DNA of 8,532 nucleotides from NCBI GenBank assembly GCA_016868095.1, contig VGHV01000087.1:1-8532 (forward strand). Reading direction: 5' to 3'. The notes below the pieces were generated by a model that did no database searches, had not been told where the DNA came from, and saw only the letters and a list, made by a program, of their open reading frames with translations. Each line of letters begins with the position of its first letter. Positions within the stretch are counted from its first letter, which is position 1. This DNA comes from Betaproteobacteria bacterium (lineage in GTDB: Bacteria > Pseudomonadota > Gammaproteobacteria > Burkholderiales > Burkholderiaceae_E). Below are positions 1 through 5,999 of this stretch, piece by piece. The position numbers were made by a program, and so were the translations under genes.

Positions 1-81
1 TACGCCTTGCAATGGTTCTTATTTTCTGGCCTCAGCTTGGCTTTGGCTGTCGTAATCGCCTTTCGTTGGCGTATTGAGTAA
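1..81 (+). CDS. SURF1 family protein, C-terminal end (partial)
   Basis: The window opens inside a reading frame that ends at TAA (79-81) and encodes 26 residues. They begin YALQWF, run through one hydrophobic helix (about LFSGLSLALAVVIAF) and finish RWRIE. SURF1/Shy1 proteins end in just this way: a conserved Tyr-Ala-x-Gln-Trp-Phe at the start of the last transmembrane helix, then a short basic tail. SURF1 helps insert heme A into subunit I of cytochrome c oxidase at the inner membrane. The position directly before a SCO-like gene, ctaA and ctaB fits this family. Only the tail is visible, so the call rests on a short motif plus context. Confidence 0.75.
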   Translation, partial: YALQWFLFSGLSLALAVVIAFRWRIE

Positions 82-88
82 CAAATGA

Positions 89-754
89 ATGGGTGTTCTT
101 GCAAACATGTCTGACCTGACTTACTCAAAACCGGCCGCAGTGATTCGCTACGGTCGTTTGAAAATGCTGCTGATTCTTGCCGTATGTGCCTCGCCGGTTG
201 TGTTGGGAACATTAGCCTATTGGTTTTATCGATCGGACACCACGACTAATTATGGGACCTTCATCGAGCCTCAGCGACAGGCGGAAGGTTTGGAGGCTTT
301 CCGTGGCAAATGGGTCATGTTCACCGTTGATTCCCCGCAGTGTGATGAGTTTTGCGCAAAGCGGCTTTATCTGATGCGTCAGGTGCGCCTCACCCAAGGC
401 AAGGATAAAGAGCGTATCGAGCGTGTGCTGCTCTTGAGTGAACCAGGCAAGGCAGTGTTCATAACAGCAGGCGTTGACAGTCTAGAGAAAGTCCACGAGG
501 GCATGCATTTGCTTTATTTGGAGCGCGATAAGCGCGAGCGCCTACTCGGCCTTAGCAGCAAAATGGCCATCGACAAAGCGCCCGGGGATGCAGCCGACAA
601 GGGCTCGAACAATGGCGCTGACCGAGGGCTTGATAAAGGGATTTATCTGGTCGATCCATTAGGCCATGTGATGATGCGGTTTCCAGACGACCCAGATCCA
701 AGTCGGATGAAGAAGGATCTTGGCAAACTGCTGAAATGGTCGCGCGTGGGATGA
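89..754 (+). CDS. membrane-anchored SCO/thioredoxin-fold protein of the oxidase assembly operon
   Basis: The product is 221 residues. A basic N-terminus (R20, R23, K25) precedes one transmembrane helix at about 26-47, so the rest should lie in the periplasm. The soluble part resembles a shrunken SCO/thioredoxin fold: FRGKWVMFTV (71-80), then a CX3C pair C85-D-E-F-C89, and near the end YLVDPLGHVMMRF (186-198), matching the SCO strand 'YLxDPxGxxxxxF'. In SCO proteins a copper-binding His lies just before that strand; here the site reads LDKGIYL with no His, so copper binding by the usual Cys-Cys-His set looks unlikely. Residues 162-184 are a Gly/Asp/Lys-rich insert with ADKG, ADRG and LDKG. Neighbours are SURF1 (7-nt gap) and ctaA (7-nt gap), so a role in oxidase metal-centre assembly or thiol reduction is inferred. 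The ATG at 107 is an alternative start; neither has a strong ribosome site. Confidence 0.72.
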   Translation: MGVLANMSDLTYSKPAAVIRYGRLKMLLILAVCASPVVLGTLAYWFYRSDTTTNYGTFIEPQRQAEGLEAFRGKWVMFTVDSPQCDEFCAKRLYLMRQVRLTQGKDKERIERVLLLSEPGKAVFITAGVDSLEKVHEGMHLLYLERDKRERLLGLSSKMAIDKAPGDAADKGSNNGADRGLDKGIYLVDPLGHVMMRFPDDPDPSRMKKDLGKLLKWSRVG

Positions 755-761
755 TGGGCCG

Positions 762-1847
762 ATGAGTACTTCGATTTCAAGTTTTCCCGCACCGGCGCTT
801 GACCAGCCTTCCACGCTTATCGCCTACCGACGTTTGATCGGATGGAGTGCATTGCTCTGTTTTGCCCTAATCATGATTGGTGCCTGGGTGAGGCTTACCG
901 ATGCTGGTCTTGGCTGCCCTGATTGGCCGGGCTGTTATGGCAAGCTCAGCCCGGTTCAGGCTAAGGCGCAAATCGCTCAGGCTGTGGCCGAGCAAGGCGG
1001 CGATCACGGGCCAGTGTCCTTAGGAAAGGCCTGGCGCGAAATGATCCATCGCTATATCGCAACCGGTTTAGGCTTACTGATTATTGGCATTGTGTTGATG
1101 GCCTGGCGGCTACGCCATCGGCTTGAGCAATCGCCATGGTTGGCCACGTTTACCCTCGGCGTGGTTATCCTGCAAGGTTTGTTTGGCAAGTGGACCGTCA
1201 CCTTATTGCTCAAGCCAGCGATTGTGACCGGCCATTTGATCGGTGGCCTGTTGACCTTCTCGCTTTTGTTCTGGTTGTGGCTGCGGACCAGGCAGGCCAT
1301 CGAGTCTGCCGGTTCGAGCCTGAAAGTGCCAGTCAAACGACCGACTTATGGGCTGCAATGGTTTGCAAGGCTTGCTTTGCTCGTTGTCGGTTTTCAAATT
1401 GCACTTGGCGGTTGGACGAGTACCAATTATGCAGCGCTCGCATGTCCTGATTTTCCGACTTGCCAAGAGCAGTGGGTCCCTCGGGTGAATTTTGCGGACG
1501 CTTTTCATGTGGTTCGTGAGCTCGGCAAAACGGCTCAAGGCGATATGATCGACCTCCCCGCGCTGACAGCCATTCATCTCAGCCACAGGCTCGGTGCAGT
1601 ACTTGTGCTTATGATTGTTGGCTTGGTGGCTTTTTTCTGTTTTCGGCAAGAGGTCGCAACCCGCGAGGCCAGGTGGCTGCTTCTTATGCTTGCCCTTCAG
1701 TGGGCCTTGGGCATCAGCAACGTGGTTTTCGATTTGCCTTTATGGGTAGCCGTTGGACACACTGGCGGGGCTGTTGTCTTGCTAGCCCTTACCCTGCTGC
1801 TAAACTTTCGCCTTCAGGCGTTGAGCCAGGTACATCAAGGAAGCTAG
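762..1847 (+). CDS. ctaA: heme A synthase (COX15/CtaA)
   Basis: This inner-membrane enzyme oxidises the C8 methyl of heme O to a formyl group, giving heme A for cytochrome c oxidase. The 361-residue product has about eight transmembrane helices (roughly 26-44, 99-116, 128-147, 155-174, 200-217, 272-293, 303-320, 327-348), in two similar halves as expected. Family signatures are [19 protein letters not shown] (40-58) and EMIHR (93-97). The four likely heme-ligand histidines are H96, H158 (TGHL), H275 (HLSHR) and H333 (VGHTGG). Both periplasmic-loop cysteine pairs are present: C52/C58 and C228/C234 (ACPDFPTC). The start ATG lies 7 nt after the previous stop, with no clear Shine-Dalgarno, so coupled translation is likely. 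The substrate comes from the next gene, ctaB. Confidence 0.96.
   Translation: MSTSISSFPAPALDQPSTLIAYRRLIGWSALLCFALIMIGAWVRLTDAGLGCPDWPGCYGKLSPVQAKAQIAQAVAEQGGDHGPVSLGKAWREMIHRYIATGLGLLIIGIVLMAWRLRHRLEQSPWLATFTLGVVILQGLFGKWTVTLLLKPAIVTGHLIGGLLTFSLLFWLWLRTRQAIESAGSSLKVPVKRPTYGLQWFARLALLVVGFQIALGGWTSTNYAALACPDFPTCQEQWVPRVNFADAFHVVRELGKTAQGDMIDLPALTAIHLSHRLGAVLVLMIVGLVAFFCFRQEVATREARWLLLMLALQWALGISNVVFDLPLWVAVGHTGGAVVLLALTLLLNFRLQALSQVHQGS
1837..1843 (+). promoter_or_regulatory. ribosome binding site for ctaB (AAGGAAG)
   Basis: AAGGAAG lies 9 nt before a GTG at 1853 and overlaps the last codons of ctaA, whose TAG stop is at 1845-1847. It decides the ctaB start. The upstream in-frame ATG at 1673 lies deep inside ctaA and would add 60 residues with no family resemblance. 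Confidence 0.75.
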
Positions 1848-1852
1848 CTGCG

Positions 1853-2782
1853 GTGGCTTGGGGCGAAACCAGCGTATTGGAAAACAAAGCAGTGTTGCGC
1901 GAACGCGTGCAGGCTTATGTTGCGCTTACCAAACCAAGAGTGGTCATGCTGGCCGCCTTTTGTGCACTCATTGGCATGTTGTTAGCGAGCGACCGCTGGA
2001 TTGGTTGGCCGCTTATCTTCGGGGCAATCAGCGGCATTTCCTTGCTTGCGGCGGCAGGCTTTGTACTGAACTGTCTCATCGAGCGCGAGATCGATGCACG
2101 CATGGCGCGCACACGCTGGCGGCCGTCCGCACGCGGTGAAGTGGGTAATCAGCAAGCGGTTGGCTTTGCACTCGCGCTAGGACTTGCTGGTGCGCTATTG
2201 CTTTGGCAGTGGGTCAATGTCCTTACGATGTGGCTCACGATTGCAACCTTTGTCGGCTATGCGATCGTCTACACGATTTGGCTAAAGCCGGCCACGCCCC
2301 AAAATATTGTCATTGGTGGTGCCTCTGGTGCAATGCCGCCGGTGCTAGGCTGGGCTGCTGTAACGAATGACTTGACAGCGCCTGCCTGGATTTTGTTTCT
2401 TATTATTTTCGTGTGGACCCCGCCGCATTTTTGGGCGCTCGCCCTTTATCGCCTGGAGGACTATCGCCGAAGCGGTCTGCCGATGCTGCCAGTCACCCAT
2501 GGGCCGCTGTTTACGCGACTCAACATTCTTCTCTACAGCGTCTTGCTCGCTGCGGTAGCCCTCTTTCCCTACTTAATGGGTATGAGCGGCTGGGTCTATC
2601 TGATCGCTTCGCTTGTTCTTAATGCTTGGTTTGTTTTGCTGGCCTGGCGCCTTTATCGTGCCTACAGCGACGCGCTGGCCAAACGGCTCTTTCGATACTC
2701 AATTTGGTATCTTGCTTATCTTTTTGCCGCTCTCCTGATCGATCACTATCTGAGATTGTTCTGGTTGCCTGGATCAGCATAA
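1853..2782 (+). CDS. ctaB: protoheme IX farnesyltransferase (heme O synthase)
   Basis: This polytopic UbiA-family prenyltransferase joins farnesyl diphosphate to heme B to make heme O, the substrate of CtaA. Starting at GTG 1853 gives 309 residues, the usual size for the family. Visible signatures are LTKPRVVML (25-33), the first Asp/Glu-rich metal-diphosphate motif N73[18 protein letters not shown] (73-91), [20 protein letters not shown] (144-163), and [17 protein letters not shown] (188-204) followed by [10 protein letters not shown] (208-217). About nine hydrophobic helices are spread from residue 30 to 300. The first motif has Glu at positions often held by Asp (EREID rather than DRDID), a conservative change. 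The gene starts 5 nt after the ctaA stop and ends 4 nt before the SCO gene, so all belong to one operon. Confidence 0.95.
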   Translation: MAWGETSVLENKAVLRERVQAYVALTKPRVVMLAAFCALIGMLLASDRWIGWPLIFGAISGISLLAAAGFVLNCLIEREIDARMARTRWRPSARGEVGNQQAVGFALALGLAGALLLWQWVNVLTMWLTIATFVGYAIVYTIWLKPATPQNIVIGGASGAMPPVLGWAAVTNDLTAPAWILFLIIFVWTPPHFWALALYRLEDYRRSGLPMLPVTHGPLFTRLNILLYSVLLAAVALFPYLMGMSGWVYLIASLVLNAWFVLLAWRLYRAYSDALAKRLFRYSIWYLAYLFAALLIDHYLRLFWLPGSA

Positions 2783-2786
2783 CAAC

Positions 2787-3443
2787 ATGCTGCTGAGTGA
2801 TTGGCCCAAGCGGAGGCCGTATTTGGGGCTGGTATTTTCTCTCATGCTCCTAGGCTTGGGCGGCTGTGAGCCAAATACGCAAACGGCTGCAAATCAAAGC
2901 GATGCCAAGGCGTCTGCTGTTAAAGCATCAAAGGGTGGTTTTCACCACACCGATGTCACAGGCTCTTCCTTAAAGCCGGCCCTCAATCTGCCTGACCAAT
3001 CGGGCGCTATTCGGCAAATAAGCGACTTCCGTGGCAAGCTATTGCTGGTTTTTTTTGGCTTCACCCACTGCCCAGATGTCTGCCCAAGTACCTTACAAGA
3101 AGCCGCCGAGGCACTCAGCTTGCTCAGCGCCGAGCAGGCGAAGCGAGTACAGGTGGTTTTCGTAACACTCGATCCTGAGCGCGACCAACCCGAGATGCTT
3201 GAGGCTTATGTGAAGGCATTTCACTCAAGTTTCGCGTGGCTCCGCGGTAACGAAGAGCAAACCAAAGCTGCTGCAAAGTCATTTCGTGTGTTTTACGAAA
3301 AAGTAACGCCCAAATCGGGTGGTCCCTACACGATCGATCATACGGCTGCGAGTTTTGTTTTCGACGGCGAGGGGCGGTTGCGTCTTTATGTGAAACACGC
3401 ACGAGGCGCTAAAGCCCTCGCAGGGGATCTTGCCAGGCTTTGA
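2787..3443 (+). CDS. SCO1/SenC family copper chaperone, predicted lipoprotein
   Basis: SCO proteins deliver copper to, or keep reduced, the CuA site of cytochrome oxidase subunit II. The 218-residue product has a signal sequence with hydrophobic core at about 12-24 and a lipobox ending LGGC (C27), so it should be a lipid-anchored periplasmic protein. A polar linker (28-55) leads to the thioredoxin fold: FRGKLLLVFFGFTHCPDVCP (81-100) with the copper-binding pair C95/C99, VVFVTLDPERD (123-133), and the third ligand H185 in IDHTAASFVFD. All three canonical metal ligands are therefore present, unlike the SCO-like protein earlier in the operon. The start lies 4 nt after ctaB with no clear ribosome site, which suggests translational coupling. 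Its last codons (DLARL) fall in the first partial copy of the repeat described downstream. Confidence 0.94.
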   Translation: MLLSDWPKRRPYLGLVFSLMLLGLGGCEPNTQTAANQSDAKASAVKASKGGFHHTDVTGSSLKPALNLPDQSGAIRQISDFRGKLLLVFFGFTHCPDVCPSTLQEAAEALSLLSAEQAKRVQVVFVTLDPERDQPEMLEAYVKAFHSSFAWLRGNEEQTKAAAKSFRVFYEKVTPKSGGPYTIDHTAASFVFDGEGRLRLYVKHARGAKALAGDLARL

Positions 3444-3505
3444 GCTTTACCCTTCTGGGAGGACTTGCCAGGCTTTACCCATGGGGGAGGTCTTGCCAGG
3501 CTTTA
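3429..3505. repeat. 28-bp tandem repeat spanning the convergent SCO/peroxidase gene ends
   Basis: Two complete 28-bp units lie at 3444-3471 and 3472-3499. Both have the form GCTTTACCC-N4-GGGAGG-N-CTTGCCAG and match at 24 of 28 positions. Partial units flank them: CTTGCCAGGCTTT at 3429-3441 inside the end of the SCO gene, and GCTTTA at 3500-3505 over the peroxidase stop codon. The 13-mer CTTGCCAGGCTTT therefore occurs three times (3429, 3464, 3492). Each unit holds a CCC-N4-GGG or CCCATGGG mini-palindrome, too small and without a T-run to call a terminator. The first full unit begins at the base after the SCO stop. Confidence 0.9.
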
Positions 3506-4000
3506 AGCTTTCTTATCGAGCATTGCTTCAATGGCCTCCACCATCGATTCGGGTGAATCGGTGGGAGCAAATCGTTGGACCGTTTGGGCATCTCGGCTGA
3601 CCAGAAATTTGGTGAAATTCCACTTAATTCCCTCGGTTCCAAGCACGCCTGGGGCGGCTTGCTTAAGCCAGCGAAACAAGGAGTGAGCCGATGCCCCGTT
3701 GACCTCTGTTTTGGCGAACATGGCAAAGCGAACCGAAAAGCGGGTTTCACAAAACTGCATCACTGTATTTTCGTCACCAGGTTCTTGTGCGCCAAACTGA
3801 TTGCATGGGAACCCCAAGATGGCCAAACCGCGATCAGCAAAGCGCTGATGAAGTGTTTGCAAACCTGCATATTGCGGCGTAAAACCGCATTGACTAGCGA
3901 CATTAACCACAAGGAGTACTTTGCCTTGATAGCTGGCAAGACTTTCTTGCTGACCGTCGATACGTTTGAGTTCAATCGACCAAGGTGATGATTGGTTCAT
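3503..4000 (-). CDS. glutathione peroxidase family thiol peroxidase (Cys type)
   Basis: This 165-residue protein reduces hydrogen peroxide or lipid hydroperoxides. It has the complete family signature: NVASQCGFTPQYAGLQ (33-48) with peroxidatic C38 in place of selenocysteine, LGFPCNQFGAQEPG (62-75) with Q72, and KWNFTKFLV (126-134) with W127 and N128, which complete the catalytic tetrad. C84 in FCETRF lies where thioredoxin-dependent members carry their resolving Cys, so thioredoxin rather than glutathione may be the reductant (inference). No signal peptide is seen, so it should be cytoplasmic. The start is supported by AAGGA 8 nt upstream, and the ATG overlaps the transporter stop as ATGA. 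The stop lies in the tandem repeat shared with the convergent SCO gene. Confidence 0.93.
   Translation of the reverse strand: MNQSSPWSIELKRIDGQQESLASYQGKVLLVVNVASQCGFTPQYAGLQTLHQRFADRGLAILGFPCNQFGAQEPGDENTVMQFCETRFSVRFAMFAKTEVNGASAHSLFRWLKQAAPGVLGTEGIKWNFTKFLVSRDAQTVQRFAPTDSPESMVEAIEAMLDKKA
3997..4000 (-). other. ATGA stop-start overlap, transporter to peroxidase
   Basis: On the minus strand the TGA of the transporter (3997-3999) and the ATG of the peroxidase (3998-4000) share bases as ATGA. A Shine-Dalgarno AAGGA sits at 4009-4013, inside the transporter gene and 8 nt before the peroxidase start. This is the classic arrangement for translational coupling and indicates that both genes are on one transcript. 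Confidence 0.85.
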
Positions 4001-4878
4001 GGCGAAGTTCCTTCACGCTTTACATCGAAAAGACCCCAGAGTGTCGCACCGAGAATCAATAGCGCGCCAATCACCGTGAGAAGACCAAGGGTTTCCCCGC
4101 CGAGGGCGATGGCCGATAGCACGGCAAAAACCAATTCAGAAAGCATCACCAATGCAGTGATCCGTGCGGGCAATCGTGCCGCGCCGTACTGCAAAGCCAT
4201 GTTGGCTGCAATAAATGCGAGCGTCAGCATCGCTAAAGGCAACATCCATGTCCATGAAAAGGCCGGGATACCCGCAACCAATCCAAAAGGCGCAAGGCCG
4301 AGCGCAAGCGCCGCAGGCAGGAGTGCTCCCCCGAGAAACATCGCCAAGGCGCGTGCGGCGGTGGCGGAAGCGGCGTGCTTCTTTAACAATAGGTTGGTAA
4401 AGGCGAAACCCATGCCTCCCAAGAGGCCCAACCAGTCGCCAAGTTGACTAGGCAAAGGCAGACCCATGCCCGGGCGCCAAAGTACAAGGCTTGCACCCGC
4501 TATCGCGCAAAGGACTTGTACCAGTCCGTTTACGCTTATTGCCTCGCCCAAAAGCCAACGCGCTCCAATTAAGGACCACACGGGCATGAGATAAAAAAGT
4601 AGGACGACTCGGACCACTTCGCCCACCGTTACTCCCCAATTAAAGCAGGCATTGGTAGCGCCTGATGCAAGCATCAAGGCCCAAAGACCAGGCGTGGCAA
4701 GCACAACTTTTAAGGCTGCGGGTTTGCTTGCGAGCAATACCAGCGCCGACAGCCCATAAATGCCACTGGTTGACCAAAGCGCGGCCAGACCGAGATTATC
4801 GAGTTGCCTAAATGGCCACCAAGACAATCCCCAGACGAAGGCATTAAACAAAAGGGCAAGGACTGCGGTTTGCATCAT
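3997..4878 (-). CDS. EamA/DMT family inner-membrane transporter
   Basis: The 293-residue product is almost entirely hydrophobic with about ten transmembrane helices in two similar halves, the drug/metabolite transporter architecture. Each half ends in an EamA-type stretch: FYLMPVWSLIGARWLLGE (95-112) and MLSELVFAVLSAIALGGE (245-262), where a helix is followed by a conserved Gly-Glu. The C-terminus (DVKREGTSP) is basic and should be cytoplasmic. The substrate cannot be read from sequence: the family includes amino acid, nucleotide-sugar and metabolite exporters. Two adjacent ATG codons (4878 and 4875) could serve as start, with only weak ribosome sites upstream. It is co-transcribed with the peroxidase gene downstream, which may hint at a stress or thiol-related substrate, but that is speculation. 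Confidence 0.88.
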   Translation of the reverse strand: MMQTAVLALLFNAFVWGLSWWPFRQLDNLGLAALWSTSGIYGLSALVLLASKPAALKVVLATPGLWALMLASGATNACFNWGVTVGEVVRVVLLFYLMPVWSLIGARWLLGEAISVNGLVQVLCAIAGASLVLWRPGMGLPLPSQLGDWLGLLGGMGFAFTNLLLKKHAASATAARALAMFLGGALLPAALALGLAPFGLVAGIPAFSWTWMLPLAMLTLAFIAANMALQYGAARLPARITALVMLSELVFAVLSAIALGGETLGLLTVIGALLILGATLWGLFDVKREGTSP

Positions 4879-4900
4879 GAACTTGCGAATTGCCCTTCAA

Positions 4901-4919
4901 TGGGGCTCATCGAGCCCCA
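4901..4919 (-). terminator. perfect 8-bp hairpin between rpoH and the transporter gene
   Basis: TGGGGCTC and GAGCCCCA form a perfect 8-bp GC-rich stem with a 3-nt loop. On the minus strand it follows rpoH and precedes the transporter start by about 22 nt. The bases after it (TTGAAGGG) are not a T-run, so intrinsic termination is uncertain. It could instead be a structure in the transporter leader or a processing or stability element. Confidence 0.4.
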
Positions 4920-4931
4920 GTCGTGATGGTC

Positions 4932-4951
4932 AAAGCGGGCTGTGAACCCGC
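4932..4951 (-). terminator. possible weak rpoH terminator hairpin
   Basis: On the minus strand GCGGG and CCCGC (arms 4947-4951 and 4935-4939) form a 5-bp GC stem with a 7-nt loop, directly followed by TTT then GACC. It lies 10 nt after the rpoH stop codon, the usual place for an intrinsic terminator, but the T-run is only three bases. With the second hairpin downstream it may attenuate read-through from rpoH. A TTGACC at its edge could be a -35 for the transporter, but no good -10 follows. Confidence 0.42.
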
Positions 4952-4961
4952 AATGGCGACC

Positions 4962-5861
4962 TTATACGTATGCAGCAAGCAATTGGCGCAAGCGCATCAG
5001 GGCTTTAACTTCGATCTGGCGAATACGTTCGGCGGAAACGCCAAATTCTGCAGCCAAGTCGTGGAGTGTTAGTGCCTCCGATTCATCTTCATTGAGCCAG
5101 CGCGCCCGGATAATGCGTTGGCTTCTCGGGTCGAGTTGCTCGATGGCCTCTGAAAGGCCCTCGCTCTCCAGCCAGTCTTGTTCTTGAGCCTGCAGGCGCT
5201 GAGCAGGGTCTGCGCCCGGTGCTGCAAGATAAGCAATCGGGGCAAAAGACTCATCGTCTTCGCTTCCACCTGGCTCAAGTGCAAGTTCCTGGCCGCTCAA
5301 ACGCATATCCATTTCAAGCACGTCTGCTTCGCGCACGTTGAGGCGCTGAGCAATCGCATGGACTTCAGCGGTTGTCAGTTGGGCGCTTGCCGATTTTTCG
5401 AGCTCTTGCTTTTGCGAGCGCAGATTGAAAAAGAGCTTGCGCTGCGCCTTGGTGGTCGCGACCTTAACCATGCGCCAATTACGCAAAATAAATTCGTGGA
5501 TTTCGGCTTTGATCCAATGCAAGGCGAAGGAGACGAGACGAACACCGCGTTCAGGGTCAAAACGCTTCACCGCTTTCATGAGGCCGACATTGCCCTCTTG
5601 GATCAAATCAGCGTGGGGTAGTCCGTAGCCCAGATATTGCCTGGCGGTCGAAACCACCAGACGCAGATGCGACAAAATCAGTTCACGTGCTGCGTCGAGG
5701 TCACCTTGATCACGCAGTTTGCGGCCAAGCTCAGTTTCACGCTCGGGGCTGAGCAAGGGAAGGCGGTTAACTGCCGAAATATAGGCCTCCAAGTTACCGA
5801 TTGCTGGCAAACTAAAACTTGCCATATTGCTTGTGAGGCTTAGTGCGTTGCTTGTAGCCAT
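4962..5861 (-). CDS. rpoH: RNA polymerase heat-shock sigma factor sigma-32
   Basis: RpoH directs RNA polymerase to chaperone and protease promoters. From the ATG at 5861 the protein is 299 residues. Region 1.2 to 2 is clear: LILSHLRLVVSTARQYLGYG (61-80), DLIQEGNVGLMKAVKRFDP (85-103), SFALHWIKAEIHEFILRNWR (111-130). The diagnostic RpoH box QRKLFFNLR is at 140-148 and separates it from RpoD and RpoS. Region 4.2 ends the protein with the helix-turn-helix LTLHDLAAEFGVSAERIRQIE (264-284). A GGGAG Shine-Dalgarno is 7 nt before this ATG but only 1 nt before the in-frame ATG at 5867, so I choose 5861. Transcription probably starts in the CIRCE/promoter region upstream, which implies HrcA repression. 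FtsY lies upstream on the same strand with no clear terminator between, so some read-through is possible. Confidence 0.96.
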   Translation of the reverse strand: MATSNALSLTSNMASFSLPAIGNLEAYISAVNRLPLLSPERETELGRKLRDQGDLDAARELILSHLRLVVSTARQYLGYGLPHADLIQEGNVGLMKAVKRFDPERGVRLVSFALHWIKAEIHEFILRNWRMVKVATTKAQRKLFFNLRSQKQELEKSASAQLTTAEVHAIAQRLNVREADVLEMDMRLSGQELALEPGGSEDDESFAPIAYLAAPGADPAQRLQAQEQDWLESEGLSEAIEQLDPRSQRIIRARWLNEDESEALTLHDLAAEFGVSAERIRQIEVKALMRLRQLLAAYV

Positions 5862-5868
5862 CAACATA

Positions 5869-5873
5869 CTCCC
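5869..5873 (-). promoter_or_regulatory. ribosome binding site deciding the rpoH start (GGGAG)
   Basis: GGGAG on the minus strand is 7 nt from ATG 5861 and 1 nt from the upstream in-frame ATG 5867, so initiation should be at 5861. The motif lies in the loop of a small CATA/TATG stem (arms 5876-5879 and 5865-5868), which would leave it exposed. Confidence 0.7.
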
Positions 5874-5951
5874 GATATGAAGAGGACAGACTCAGTGTTT
5901 CAACGGTCGAATCTGGTGAATGAACGGAAGAATTCTTGCTTGCATGGCTCG

Positions 5952-5960
5952 ATTTTAGCA
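5952..5960 (-). promoter_or_regulatory. extended -10 promoter for rpoH
   Basis: The minus strand reads TG-C-TAAAAT: a -10 hexamer one mismatch from TATAAT, preceded by the TGn extension. No good -35 is found at 16-18 bp; TTGCTA at 5979-5984 is 21 bp away, too far. A start near 5945 would give a leader of about 84 nt. The element overlaps the inner half of the CIRCE operator, so HrcA binding would block polymerase. Predicted by eye only. Confidence 0.55.
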
Positions 5961-5981
5961 CTCGACGACAAAGAGTGCTAG
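5955..5981 (-). promoter_or_regulatory. CIRCE operator (HrcA binding site) upstream of rpoH
   Basis: On the plus strand TTAGCACTC, a 9-nt spacer (5964-5972) and GAGTGCTAG form an inverted repeat. The CIRCE consensus is TTAGCACTC-N9-GAGTGCTAA, so 17 of 18 consensus bases match and the spacer length is exact. CIRCE is bound by the heat-labile repressor HrcA, classically at groESL. Here it lies 94-120 nt before the rpoH start, overlapping its likely promoter. From memory, comparative studies of HrcA and sigma-32 regulons have described CIRCE sites before rpoH in betaproteobacteria. Confidence 0.93.
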
Positions 5982-5999
5982 CAAGATGGCTTTGACGTC

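Larger units (their letters stand above)
5862..5999 (-). other. rpoH-ftsY intergenic region and rpoH leader
   Basis: This gap of 138 bp holds the CIRCE operator and promoter in its ftsY-proximal third, then a leader with a 10-bp palindrome AAGAATTCTT (5928-5937) and the rpoH ribosome site. I see no convincing ftsY terminator or further gene; the open frame here has no family resemblance. Confidence 0.6.

Noticed and set aside
1203..1649. A 148-codon open frame on the minus strand within ctaA
   Set aside because: It is fully antisense to the conserved heme A synthase gene and has low-complexity composition without family motifs.
3444..3502. The repeat region as a bidirectional rho-independent terminator
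   Set aside because: The only inverted repeats are 3-4 bp (CCC-N4-GGG, CCCATGGG) and no T-run follows on either strand.
3992..4447. A 151-codon open frame on the plus strand opposite the transporter gene
   Set aside because: It is antisense to a clear EamA gene, is rich in Ala/Arg/Pro/Lys as expected from a shadow frame, and shows no recognisable domain.
5178..5621. A 147-codon open frame on the plus strand opposite rpoH
   Set aside because: The rpoH reading on the other strand has full domain support; the opposite frame has no motif or ribosome site.
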